Of a stretch of DNA of 8,856 nt, positions 1 to 6,912 are shown piece by piece; within the stretch, counting starts at the first letter, position 1; each line of letters begins with the position of its first letter. The stretch spans positions 1 to 8,856 of the forward strand of contig JAIRPZ010000118.1 in NCBI GenBank assembly GCA_031256755.1. The letters are read 5' to 3'. The stretch comes from Planctomycetaceae bacterium (GTDB lineage: Bacteria; Planctomycetota; Planctomycetia; Pirellulales; Thermoguttaceae). Under the pieces are notes generated by a model. The model worked only from the letters and a program-made list of their open reading frames with translations. It was not told where the DNA came from and ran no database searches. Made by a program: the position numbers and the translations under genes.

Positions 1-1604
1 CCGGTGAAGGGGGATTGACCATCAACGGAGATGGCTGTCAGTGTTTTTCTTGTTTCAAGTATTCCGTCAATGTACACTGTACCAGGGGATGGCGGACCGA
101 TCTTGACCGGATCACTCACAACCTCGCCAGCAATGGTATTGTTTCTTTTGACTCGAATCCATTTGCCTTCAAGGGTAGTATTGAGTATCAATCCGCTGTT
201 GTCTATCTGTCCGCTGCTGTCTGTACCGGTTATACCGCTGTCGACAGGTTCCCATTCCGTTGCCGTTGCGGAATCAGCCGATTCCCAGAGAAAAATGCCG
301 GTGAAGCCACCACCAATGGATGCTGCCGCGAGTTTTTTTCCCACTTCGGGTGTTCCACTAATAGAAACGAACATTACCGGACCTACCGCCGCACTCGCCA
401 TGACTGTGCCGGACGCGGTGGTTCTTTTTGCCCGGATGTAGAGACCGTCAAAGAGACGCGAAAGTGTCAGTTCGCTGTTGTTCGTTTTGGAAATGACTCC
501 GACAGCACTGGTGCTGTGGGTGATCGGTATCCATTCCCTTTCTCTTGCTGCTGCGGAATCGGCATATTCCCAGTGAAAAACGCCAACAAATTCACTACTG
601 AAGGATTCGGCTGTGAGGAGTATTTGTCCTGCATAACGCGTTAAATTAACATAAATGGAAGACGGTATGAGCACAGGACCAACGGCATTGCTCATCACGC
701 CGCCTCTGGCCGCCCGGATATATTGACCGGCAAGAGAGTTCACGAGTGTCAATTCGCTGTTGTTCGCACCGGATACTCCGCTGGAGATCAGTTTCCATTC
801 CGATTCCGCTGCCGTTTTAGAAGCAGCTGACATCCAGATAAAATTGCCGGAGAGGGAACCGGTTGATGTGACCATAATGGTTCCGCCTGTTTTAGGCGTT
901 CCGCTGATAGAAACGGTACACGGAACAGGCGTTGCTTTAATCGGACCGACTGCAACGCTTACGACACCGCCTCGGCTTACTCGGACGTATTTTCCCACAA
1001 GAGCATCACCGAGCGTCAATTTGCTGTTGTTCGTACCCCCAACGCCGCTGGTGAACGGAGTCCATTCCGATTCCGCAGCCGTTTTGGAATTCGCTGATGT
1101 CCAGACAAAATTGCCGGTAAGAGTACCGTTTGATGTTGCGGTGAGGATTTGTCCCGTTTCGGTTATTCCGCCGAGAAAAACAGAACCGGCAGGCAGAGGC
1201 GTTGCCGCAACCGGACCAAGCGGAGAACTCGCGGCATAGTTGCCGGAGGAATCAATTCGTGCGACCCAGACGTATTTACCAGCAAGGGCAGTATCAAGCG
1301 TCAATTCGCTGTTATTTGCACCGGCAACGCCTTTCGTGACCGGAGTCAGGCGGGAGGCAAACATTTCCCATAATTCGTTGGGCGTACCGGCAATGCCGCT
1401 GGTGATCTTTGTCCAGTCCGCCGCCGTTTCAGCATTTGCCGAAACCCAGAGAAAATTGCCGGTAAAGGTTCCGGTTGATGTTGCCGTTAGTTTTTGTCCC
1501 GTTTTGGGCGTTCCGCTGACGGAAATAGTACCGCCACCAAATACTGGTTCACTTCCGGCAAAAGCGGCAAAGACGAATAAAAATCCGCAAAAAATGTTTC
1601 TCAT
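1..1604 (-). CDS. Secreted protein of tandem Ig-like repeats (C-terminal end outside window)
   Basis: I translated this frame by hand from the ATG at 1604 (minus) to the left edge and met no stop, giving 534 codons with the 3' end missing. Residues 1-16 are a short hydrophobic signal peptide ending in AFA, probably cut before GSEP, so the product is exported. The rest is a series of beta-rich Ig-like repeats of about 85-95 residues, starting near residues 26, 140, 229, 316, 412 and 509. Each repeat has the pattern SGTPKTGQKLTAT, then FxW, then WxxxxSG, then NNSELTL, then GKYVRV, and ends in a GPV-type motif. This resembles Ig-like repeats common in bacterial surface and adhesin proteins, but ligand and anchoring cannot be told because the C-terminus is absent. 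The start is supported by a good ribosome site at 1614-1619. It is divergent from feoB and no link to iron is implied. Coding certainty is high; function is not known. Confidence 0.88.
   Translation of the reverse strand, partial: MRNIFCGFLFVFAAFAGSEPVFGGGTISVSGTPKTGQKLTATSTGTFTGNFLWVSANAETAADWTKITSGIAGTPNELWEMFASRLTPVTKGVAGANNSELTLDTALAGKYVWVARIDSSGNYAASSPLGPVAATPLPAGSVFLGGITETGQILTATSNGTLTGNFVWTSANSKTAAESEWTPFTSGVGGTNNSKLTLGDALVGKYVRVSRGGVVSVAVGPIKATPVPCTVSISGTPKTGGTIMVTSTGSLSGNFIWMSAASKTAAESEWKLISSGVSGANNSELTLVNSLAGQYIRAARGGVMSNAVGPVLIPSSIYVNLTRYAGQILLTAESFSSEFVGVFHWEYADSAAAREREWIPITHSTSAVGVISKTNNSELTLSRLFDGLYIRAKRTTASGTVMASAAVGPVMFVSISGTPEVGKKLAAASIGGGFTGIFLWESADSATATEWEPVDSGITGTDSSGQIDNSGLILNTTLEGKWIRVKRNNTIAGEVVSDPVKIGPPSPGTVYIDGILETRKTLTAISVDGQSPFT
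3..1529 (-). repeat. Five full and one partial tandem Ig-like repeat units
   Basis: In minus-strand order the units lie at about 1529-1200, 1187-930, 920-666, 659-372, 371-90 and 80-3 (partial). They share the FxW core, a tryptophan about 14 residues after it, the NNSELTL-type motif and a closing GPV/GPI motif. At DNA level the NNSEL segment recurs near 1301, 1016, 749 and 467 with few changes, while other parts are well diverged. Unit 4 has lost the SGTP opening and unit 1 is longer than the rest. The pattern fits repeated duplication of a domain followed by divergence. Confidence 0.8.
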
Positions 1605-1613
1605 GGCTGTTTT

Positions 1614-1619
1614 CTCCTT
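1614..1619 (-). promoter_or_regulatory. Shine-Dalgarno site of the Ig-like repeat gene
   Basis: Read on the minus strand this is AAGGAG, nine bases before the ATG at 1604. It is the clearest ribosome site in the window and decides the start of this gene. The starts of feoB, the hydrolase and rnpA-hemD lack anything comparable. Confidence 0.75.
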
Positions 1620-1714
1620 CTTGCAAAGGATCGATAAAGGGGGGAACAAATTGGACCGATCCGCTGTTTTTACTTAACGAATCACTTCTTGTGAAACGAC
1701 CGGTACTGTGTTTT

Positions 1715-1743
1715 ATTGTAGGTTGTAAAAAGAAAATCCGCAA
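1715..1743 (-). promoter_or_regulatory. Candidate promoter of the Ig-like repeat gene
   Basis: On the minus strand TTGCGG (1743-1738), a 17-base spacer and TACAAT (1720-1715) give a weak sigma70-like arrangement. It would start transcription near 1708 and leave a leader of about 100 bases. The -10 box is good and only the TTG of the -35 box fits, so this is tentative. Confidence 0.3.
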
Positions 1744-1853
1744 CCCGCTGAACTCAAAAAAAGAAAAAACAAAGGATAATCCGGCAAGATACGCCGTTTT
1801 TACCGTTTTTAACGGGAAAAGTCAGAAAAAACAGACCAAACCGGCGGACGGGG

Positions 1854-1881
1854 TTGTCAGCCCGTTTTTGTGTTGTATAAT
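1854..1881 (+). promoter_or_regulatory. sigma70-type promoter of feoB
   Basis: TTGTCA at 1854-1859, a 16-base spacer and a perfect TATAAT at 1876-1881 form the best promoter in the window. Transcription would start near 1888, leaving about 37 untranslated bases before the feoB ATG. Its position supports the start at 1925 over any upstream start in the same frame. Confidence 0.65.
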
Positions 1882-1895
1882 TCAAATTAGTTTGA
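1882..1895. promoter_or_regulatory. Palindrome at the feoB transcription start, possible operator
   Basis: TCAAATTAGTTTGA is an inverted repeat with five-base arms (TCAAA/TTTGA) directly after the -10 box, covering the predicted start site. A repressor bound here would block transcription. Iron genes are commonly controlled by Fur or DtxR/IdeR-type metalloregulators, but the sequence is not a clear match to the Fur consensus, so the regulator is unknown. Confidence 0.35.
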
Positions 1896-1924
1896 TTTTT
1901 ACAGATGTCCTTTTACCGATACCC

Positions 1925-4183
1925 ATGCACGAACATAACGAAATCCTTGCCGCACTTGCCGGGCAGCCGAATACCGGAAAATCCACCGTCTTCAACTATC
2001 TGACCGGTCTGCACCAAACCGTCGCCAACTACCCCGGCGTGACCGTAACCAAAAAGTCCGGGCATTATCACGACGGCAAACTCCGCATCGAAATCGTTGA
2101 CCTGCCCGGCACATACTCGCTCACTTCTTATTCCCAAGAAGAACGCGTGACCCGCGATTTTCTCCTGCTGGAACGTCCCGAAGCCGTCGTTCTCGTGGTC
2201 GATGCCGCGAATCTCCGCCGTCATCTTTATCTCGCCTTTCAACTGCGGGAACTGCAAGTCCCGCTGGTCGTGTGTCTCAATATGATGGACATCGCCCGGC
2301 GGCGCGGCTTTCAAATCGACACCGGAAAACTCGAACAGTTACTCGGTGTCCCCGTCGTGCCGACCGTGGCAAGAGAATCAGGAGGATTACGCCGTCCCGC
2401 TTCTTGTTCCCATTGCCGCTGTCAGAACCCGTGTCAAAAAAATGAAACGGAAACGTGTTCCGGTCTCGAATTGCTGCGGCAGAAAATCAACGAAACCGCC
2501 CGGAAACACGAACACGAAAAACAAGCCGATTGGAAAATTCATTACGGCGGTCTCGAACCGCTGATCGCCGAACTCGATGCCTTGTTTGCCGAAAGACCGC
2601 AGATCGCTCAAGATTTTCCGACACGCTGGCTGGCAATCAAACTCCTCGAAAACGACCGTGAAGCAAGACGGATTATTCAGCATCATCTTCACGAACCGGG
2701 CTGGGAAGAACTTTTAGAAACGTGTCTGCGGAAAATCGAAACTTTTGAAAAAGAGAACGCCGGCGATTCGCCGCAAAAAATCATTGCCGCCAAACGGAAC
2801 GAGTTTGCCGAAAAAATCGAAAACGAAACGGTGTTCCGCTCTTCCAAGCCGCGCCGCCATTCCGATCGTCTCGACGAGGTTTTGTGCAACCCCGCCGGCG
2901 GCTTAATCAGCGTGGCAGTCATTCTTTTTCTGATGTTTTTCCTTGCTTTTAATCTTTCCGACGGCTGGACGTGGTTTCCTTGGTTCAGCGAAGACGGAGC
3001 GTTTGAATGGAATACGCCGCTCGGTGCAGTGGATTCCCTCTTTTCCGTCTGGCTGCCCGCCGGACTTGATGCCGCCCTGAATTTACCGGACGGCGATTTG
3101 CGGTCGCTGATTTATGACGGCATTATTGCCGGTGTCGGCGGAGTGATGACATTCGTCCCGACGATTTTTTTCATTTTTTTGTTCGTTGCCTTTTTGGAAC
3201 AAAGCGGTTATATGGCGAGAGTCGTAGTGGTTCTTGACAAAATCATGCGTCTTTTCGGTTTTCATGGTCAAAGTATTGTCCCGATGGTGCTGGCAGGCGG
3301 TATTGTCGGCGGCTGTGCGCTGCCTGCCGTGATGGCCACCCGCACGATGCGCGGGCAGCGGGAGCGGCTGCTCACGATTTTGGTGCTGCCGCTGATGAAT
3401 TGCGGAGCGAAAGTACCGGTCTACGGACTGCTTATTTCGGCATTTTTTCTCGCTTACAAAAGTGTGATGCTGGCGGCCATCATTCTGATTTCGTGGTCGT
3501 TTGCTCTTCTTGCCGGCGTGCTGCTCGGACGATGGTTCCGAAAAGAGGAAACGTCATTTCTCCTTATCGAACTGCCGGCGTATCAAATGCCGACACTGCG
3601 GGAAATCTTTTTTACGGCGGGCTTGCAGAGTTGGTGGTTTGTGAAAAAGGCGGGAACGATTATTTTGGCGATCAGCGTGATTCTGTGGGCATTGATGTAT
3701 TATCCCCGGCCGGAAAACCCGGACGGGGAAGCGTTGGAAACGTCTTACGCCGCCGTCATGGGAAAATTTTTCGAGCCGGTTTCGCAGTATGCCGGTTTCG
3801 ATTGGCGGGACAATGTTGCTCTGATCGGCGGTTTTGCCGCAAAGGAAGTGATCGTCAGCACGATGGCAACGATGTACGGCATTGCCGAATCTGCGGAACC
3901 GGATGAGGAAAATAACGAGGTGAAAATTTTCAATACATCATTGGACGACCGGGGCAAGCGTTTGGCGGAGCGTCTCCGCGGCGAGGGGAACTGGACACCG
4001 CTGAAAGCGTTTGTGCTGCTGCTGTTTGTCATGTTGTACAATCCGTGTGCGGCGACGTGTGCGGTGATTTGGCGGGAAACAGGACACATCAGGTATATGC
4101 TGACGGCGATGTTCTACACAAACCTGCTTGCCCTTACTGTTGCCGTTACGGTTTATCAGGTCGGGAAACTCTTCGGCGGATAA
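1925..4183 (+). CDS. feoB: Ferrous iron transport protein B
   Basis: FeoB is an inner-membrane Fe2+ transporter with an N-terminal cytosolic G-protein domain. The product is 752 residues, close to the 773 of E. coli FeoB. In order: P-loop GQPNTGKST at 13-21, DLPG at 59-62, NMMD at 119-122, a G5-like VAR near 148-150, a helical linker to about 320, then a membrane region from 324 to the end. The pore part has FLEQSGYMAR at 423-432, a cysteine in GGCALP (C464), MNCGAKVPVY at 491-500 (C493), and NPCAATC at 706-712. I chose the ATG at 1925 because FeoB homology begins there and the promoter lies just upstream; no clear Shine-Dalgarno is present. Odd points are a cysteine-rich insertion at 155-180, a longer loop before C464, and no feoA next door. 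It stands alone and is convergent with the FecCD permease gene. Identity is secure. Confidence 0.96.
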   Translation: MHEHNEILAALAGQPNTGKSTVFNYLTGLHQTVANYPGVTVTKKSGHYHDGKLRIEIVDLPGTYSLTSYSQEERVTRDFLLLERPEAVVLVVDAANLRRHLYLAFQLRELQVPLVVCLNMMDIARRRGFQIDTGKLEQLLGVPVVPTVARESGGLRRPASCSHCRCQNPCQKNETETCSGLELLRQKINETARKHEHEKQADWKIHYGGLEPLIAELDALFAERPQIAQDFPTRWLAIKLLENDREARRIIQHHLHEPGWEELLETCLRKIETFEKENAGDSPQKIIAAKRNEFAEKIENETVFRSSKPRRHSDRLDEVLCNPAGGLISVAVILFLMFFLAFNLSDGWTWFPWFSEDGAFEWNTPLGAVDSLFSVWLPAGLDAALNLPDGDLRSLIYDGIIAGVGGVMTFVPTIFFIFLFVAFLEQSGYMARVVVVLDKIMRLFGFHGQSIVPMVLAGGIVGGCALPAVMATRTMRGQRERLLTILVLPLMNCGAKVPVYGLLISAFFLAYKSVMLAAIILISWSFALLAGVLLGRWFRKEETSFLLIELPAYQMPTLREIFFTAGLQSWWFVKKAGTIILAISVILWALMYYPRPENPDGEALETSYAAVMGKFFEPVSQYAGFDWRDNVALIGGFAAKEVIVSTMATMYGIAESAEPDEENNEVKIFNTSLDDRGKRLAERLRGEGNWTPLKAFVLLLFVMLYNPCAATCAVIWRETGHIRYMLTAMFYTNLLALTVAVTVYQVGKLFGG

Positions 4184-4218
4184 CTTCAGACGGGCATTTT
4201 TGAGGTGTGTCCGAAATA

Positions 4219-4259
4219 CTGCCGGCAGCAGCCCCCCGTCCGGTAAGGACTGCCTACCG
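4219..4259. terminator. Weak hairpins in the convergent gap after feoB
   Basis: The 145-base gap between feoB and the permease gene holds a perfect palindrome CTGCCGGCAG (4219-4228), a GTCC/GGAC hairpin (4238-4250) and an overlapping CGGTA/TACCG stem (4241-4245 with 4255-4259) followed by CTCTTTAATT. None has a proper T-run, so if they end transcription from either side they are atypical. Confidence 0.25.
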
Positions 4260-4328
4260 CTCTTTAATTATTATCTTTCTTGCTGCCGTCTGCGGTTTGC
4301 AATCTGCTGTCTCTCTAATTATCAATTT

Positions 4329-5279
4329 TCAATGATTCCGGCGGTTTTCCTTCCTTATCAGCAGCCAGAGGAAAAACGGTCCGCCCAGCAAACTGGTAAT
4401 AATGCCGACCGGCAGTTCCGCCGGATAAAAAACGGAACGTCCGAAGGTATCGCACACGGCTAAAAATAATCCTCCTGATAATCCTGTCGAAAAAATCAGC
4501 GTCCGGTGATCCGGTCCTTTCAAGAGGCGGGCAATATGCGGAATAATCAATCCGACAAAACCAATCGGACCGGTGACGGAAACGGCTGCACCTACAGCCA
4601 GCGACACCGCGAGAAACATCATTACCCGAAACCGGAACACGTCCACACCAAGCGAAGCCGCCCGGTTATTTCCTGTTGCAAAAACGTTCAGCGTCCGGGC
4701 ATGAACATACAAAAACAGCGTTAAAAGCAGGATCACCGGTGCAAGCCGGATATTGTCGGCAGCAGCACCGTTTTGCACGCCCCCCATTGTCCATCGCAGT
4801 ATTTGAAACGCATCATGCGGAGCCGAAAGATATTGTAACAAAATAATCATGCTGGAAAAGAAAAAATTAACGGCAACGCCGGCAAGAAGCATTTTTTCCG
4901 AAGACGCATCTCTTGACCGGGAAAGCAGGGAGACAATGCCCATGGCCAGCAACGCTCCGCAGAATGCGCCGAAGGAAACCGTCGGCACAGACGCAATAAA
5001 CACCGGCAGCCCAAGCCGCAGAGAGGTTTGCAGACATACGGCGGCACCGAAAGCGGCACCGCTGGCTATGCCGAGTGTGTAAGGCGTTGCCAGCGGATTG
5101 CGAAACATGGCTTGAAAGACAAGACCGGCAAGCGAAAGACCGCCGCCGGCAATGACTGCCAATAAGGTACGGTGAAAACGGAGCCAGTAAATATCCGTTC
5201 CCGGTGCGTAAAACGTTTGCCCCATGCAGGGAAGAAAAAAGACCGCCGCAATGACCGCAAACAGTAAACCGGTATTCAT
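4329..5279 (-). CDS. FecCD/BtuC-family ABC transporter permease
   Basis: This is the membrane permease of an ABC importer for iron chelates, haem or cobalamin. The 316-residue product is slightly short for the family (about 330-350), mainly at the N-terminus. Family marks are WLRFHR (32-37), a GLSLAGLVFQAMFRNPLATP stretch (47-66) with LG and SGAAFGA after it, LGV (210-212), GPIGFVGLIIPHIARLL (237-253), which includes the loop that contacts the ATPase, and ELPVGIITSLLGGPFF (288-303) at the end. Hydrophobic segments run through the whole chain. Its ATG overlaps the TGA of the hydrolase gene (ATGA at 5276-5279), with no strong ribosome site, so translation is probably coupled. No ATPase or binding protein follows before feoB, so those partners must lie elsewhere. 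The substrate cannot be named from sequence alone. Confidence 0.92.
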   Translation of the reverse strand: MNTGLLFAVIAAVFFLPCMGQTFYAPGTDIYWLRFHRTLLAVIAGGGLSLAGLVFQAMFRNPLATPYTLGIASGAAFGAAVCLQTSLRLGLPVFIASVPTVSFGAFCGALLAMGIVSLLSRSRDASSEKMLLAGVAVNFFFSSMIILLQYLSAPHDAFQILRWTMGGVQNGAAADNIRLAPVILLLTLFLYVHARTLNVFATGNNRAASLGVDVFRFRVMMFLAVSLAVGAAVSVTGPIGFVGLIIPHIARLLKGPDHRTLIFSTGLSGGLFLAVCDTFGRSVFYPAELPVGIITSLLGGPFFLWLLIRKENRRNH

Positions 5280-6799
5280 TTTACAAACCCCGCATCGACC
5301 AAATTGCCGTTATCATAAGTGCTGACTGTACCGGCATTGCGGCAACTGATGCTTAACCGCTTGCTGTCCGGCGGAATCGGAATATCAAACCGCCACGGCT
5401 CCTGCGACATCCGCATAACCGGACTCTCGCCAGCCAATTGACCGTCAATGTAAATGCTGAAAATCACGCTGCTGTGCATGGCGACGGCGCGTCCGTTGTT
5501 GCGTCCGACCAATTTTTCATCTATACCCGCCAGTCCGACAAACCGCTTGTACTCTGGAGTCAAGTCGTAAAAAATCCCTGACGGCGCACGGAAACCGAGA
5601 CCATGTTCATAATTCTTGCCGCGAATCCGCAGCGGCTTGCCGTCTGTACCGGAATCGCCGTAAGATTGGTTTTTCACCGGATGCCACATACATGGCGTAC
5701 GGTTTTTCCCCTGAAGATATTCGTTGACTTTATAGTCCATGGTGTCAAGATAGACATCCGGCTTGCACGGCACCGGCGGCAATTTCACGAAATAGGCATC
5801 CGATTTGCCGGATACTTTTCCGTCGGCAAAAACCGCTGCTTTAATCTGCGTCGTCGCTTCCAATTTCAGCGGTTTCTCATACAACGCAGAATCACTTTTC
5901 GGTTCGCTGCCGTCTGTTGTGTACCGGATTTCACCGCTGCCGCAAAACGGTTTCGTCAGCGATATTGCGGCTGCTTTGTCGAAGAAATAGGGACGGTCGG
6001 TTTTGCCCCACGGTGCAAAACGCACCATGCCGGTCGTTTCGTCATTCACTCCGAGCAGTTCGCCGAGGTTAATCACACCGATACCGGCATCTTGCAGGTT
6101 CTTGTTGATTTCGGCGGTTCCGTCATCGGGCGTGTAATTCCTTGCCGGATCGTAATTTGTAAAGGCATCGTTTAAGTCCCGGGCAAGATAACAGTTAAAT
6201 CCGTGCGGATAGAGATGCGACAATGCACCCGGTTTGCCGAAAACGCACATATTGGTATGGACTCCTGCGTAAATCACGTTTTCGATTCCTTTGTTTTTCA
6301 GAATGGAAAAAATCTCACCGGTGGATGCCGAAAATAAATCGTTTTCGTCAACTTTCAAATCGGGATTCATTGCGTCCCAGCCCCAATTTCCGCCGCAGTT
6401 GATACCGGGTCCGCAAAGGCAGGGACCGACTTTTGCCGAGAAACGGACGTTGATTTGCGGGCGTTTCCATTCGCCCATTTTGACCGGGTGCAGGACGTGC
6501 ATCGCTGCGGCAGTTTCGTATTGCGGTGTACCGGCATAAGCGGTGACAACATCGCTTGGATTCCAAATGATGAGCATCCCTTTTTTGCGTGCTTCATTGA
6601 AGACGGCATTCATTCGCGGCACCATAGCGGCAACGCGTTGGGCGGCAGTCATGCACCAGTGGAAGTTCCACATGTCGATGACGATAACGGCGGTCTTGCC
6701 CGGTTCCGGCAATGTTTGCGGCGGAGTTTGTCCTGACACGGGAAGAGAAATGCAGAAAAAAAGGGCTGCCGTCACAAGATAACGAAGGTTCGGTTTCAT
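5276..6799 (-). CDS. Secreted isochorismatase-like cysteine hydrolase with CHB_HEX-like and NPCBM domains
   Basis: The 507-residue product has a signal peptide at 1-23 (hydrophobic core LVTAALFFCISL, cleavage after VSG), so it acts outside the cytoplasm. Residues about 35-250 form an isochorismatase-like cysteine hydrolase. The likely catalytic triad is D42 (in VIVIDMW), K149 (in DLKVDEND) and C185 (in GVHTNMCVFG). Residues about 275-340 resemble the chitobiase/hexosaminidase C-terminal module, with IRYTTDGSEP and SALYEKPL. Residues about 345-507 resemble NPCBM, a putative carbohydrate-binding module (YEHGLGF, FSIYIDGQLAGES, RLSISCRNAG). The family cleaves amides or vinyl ethers in small molecules; the export signal and glycan-binding modules argue against a cytosolic isochorismatase for siderophore synthesis. 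It is the first gene of an operon with the FecCD-type permease. Fold and domains are well supported; the substrate is unknown. No Shine-Dalgarno is visible before the ATG at 6799. Confidence 0.88.
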   Translation of the reverse strand: MKPNLRYLVTAALFFCISLPVSGQTPPQTLPEPGKTAVIVIDMWNFHWCMTAAQRVAAMVPRMNAVFNEARKKGMLIIWNPSDVVTAYAGTPQYETAAAMHVLHPVKMGEWKRPQINVRFSAKVGPCLCGPGINCGGNWGWDAMNPDLKVDENDLFSASTGEIFSILKNKGIENVIYAGVHTNMCVFGKPGALSHLYPHGFNCYLARDLNDAFTNYDPARNYTPDDGTAEINKNLQDAGIGVINLGELLGVNDETTGMVRFAPWGKTDRPYFFDKAAAISLTKPFCGSGEIRYTTDGSEPKSDSALYEKPLKLEATTQIKAAVFADGKVSGKSDAYFVKLPPVPCKPDVYLDTMDYKVNEYLQGKNRTPCMWHPVKNQSYGDSGTDGKPLRIRGKNYEHGLGFRAPSGIFYDLTPEYKRFVGLAGIDEKLVGRNNGRAVAMHSSVIFSIYIDGQLAGESPVMRMSQEPWRFDIPIPPDSKRLSISCRNAGTVSTYDNGNLVDAGFVK

Positions 6800-6837
6800 A
6801 GGTATTTGAAAAGTAATCAGAGGAAAAACGGAAAGTG

Positions 6838-6846
6838 ATTATACCA
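6838..6846 (-). promoter_or_regulatory. Extended -10 promoter of the hydrolase-permease operon
   Basis: On the minus strand this reads TGGTATAAT, a perfect -10 box with the TGn extension. No good -35 box lies 16-18 bases upstream, which extended -10 promoters can tolerate. Transcription would start near 6831, about 32 bases before the hydrolase ATG. Confidence 0.6.
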
Positions 6847-6895
6847 TAAAGCAGGCGGCGGAATGTTCTGCCTTCTGCCGGAAAACGGCTTCGTG

Positions 6896-6904
6896 TGTTA
6901 GAAT
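6896..6904 (+). promoter_or_regulatory. Candidate extended -10 promoter of rnpA-hemD
   Basis: TGTTAGAAT is a TGn extension plus TAGAAT, with no convincing -35 box. It would start transcription near 6911, about two bases before the ATG at 6913, making the message nearly leaderless. A small GCCG/CGGC hairpin (6877-6880 with 6886-6889) lies just upstream. Confidence 0.4.
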
Positions 6905-6912
6905 CAGTGCCG

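Larger units (their letters stand above)
1605..1924. other. Intergenic region between the Ig-like gene and feoB
   Basis: These 320 bases separate two divergent genes. A plus-strand frame is open from 1691 into feoB, but its translation is lysine-rich, resembles no FeoB N-terminus and contains the feoB promoter, so I take it as non-coding. Two small inverted repeats lie in the middle: CGGC/GCCG (1782-1785 and 1793-1796, followed by five T) and CCGTT/AACGG (1803-1807 and 1811-1815). No plus-strand gene in view ends upstream of them, so a terminator role is unclear. No feoA gene is present here. Confidence 0.6.

Noticed and set aside
15..1677. Several plus-strand open frames across the left part of the window
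   Set aside because: They are antisense to the Ig-like repeat gene, whose minus-strand frame has a signal peptide, repeats and a ribosome site; their translations have no recognisable features.
1691..1924. In-frame 78-codon upstream extension of feoB
   Set aside because: It has no FeoB homology, is lysine-rich and contains the likely feoB promoter and palindrome; FeoB proteins begin at the residue encoded near 1925.
4310..4336. AT-rich inverted-repeat-like sequence resembling a Fur box
   Set aside because: The match is poor and it lies at the 3' ends of two convergent genes, where it could not act as an operator.
5276..6799. Calling the hydrolase an isochorismatase for siderophore synthesis
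   Set aside because: The signal peptide and the C-terminal NPCBM-like domain place it outside the cytoplasm, and no other siderophore synthesis gene is present; only the fold is shared.
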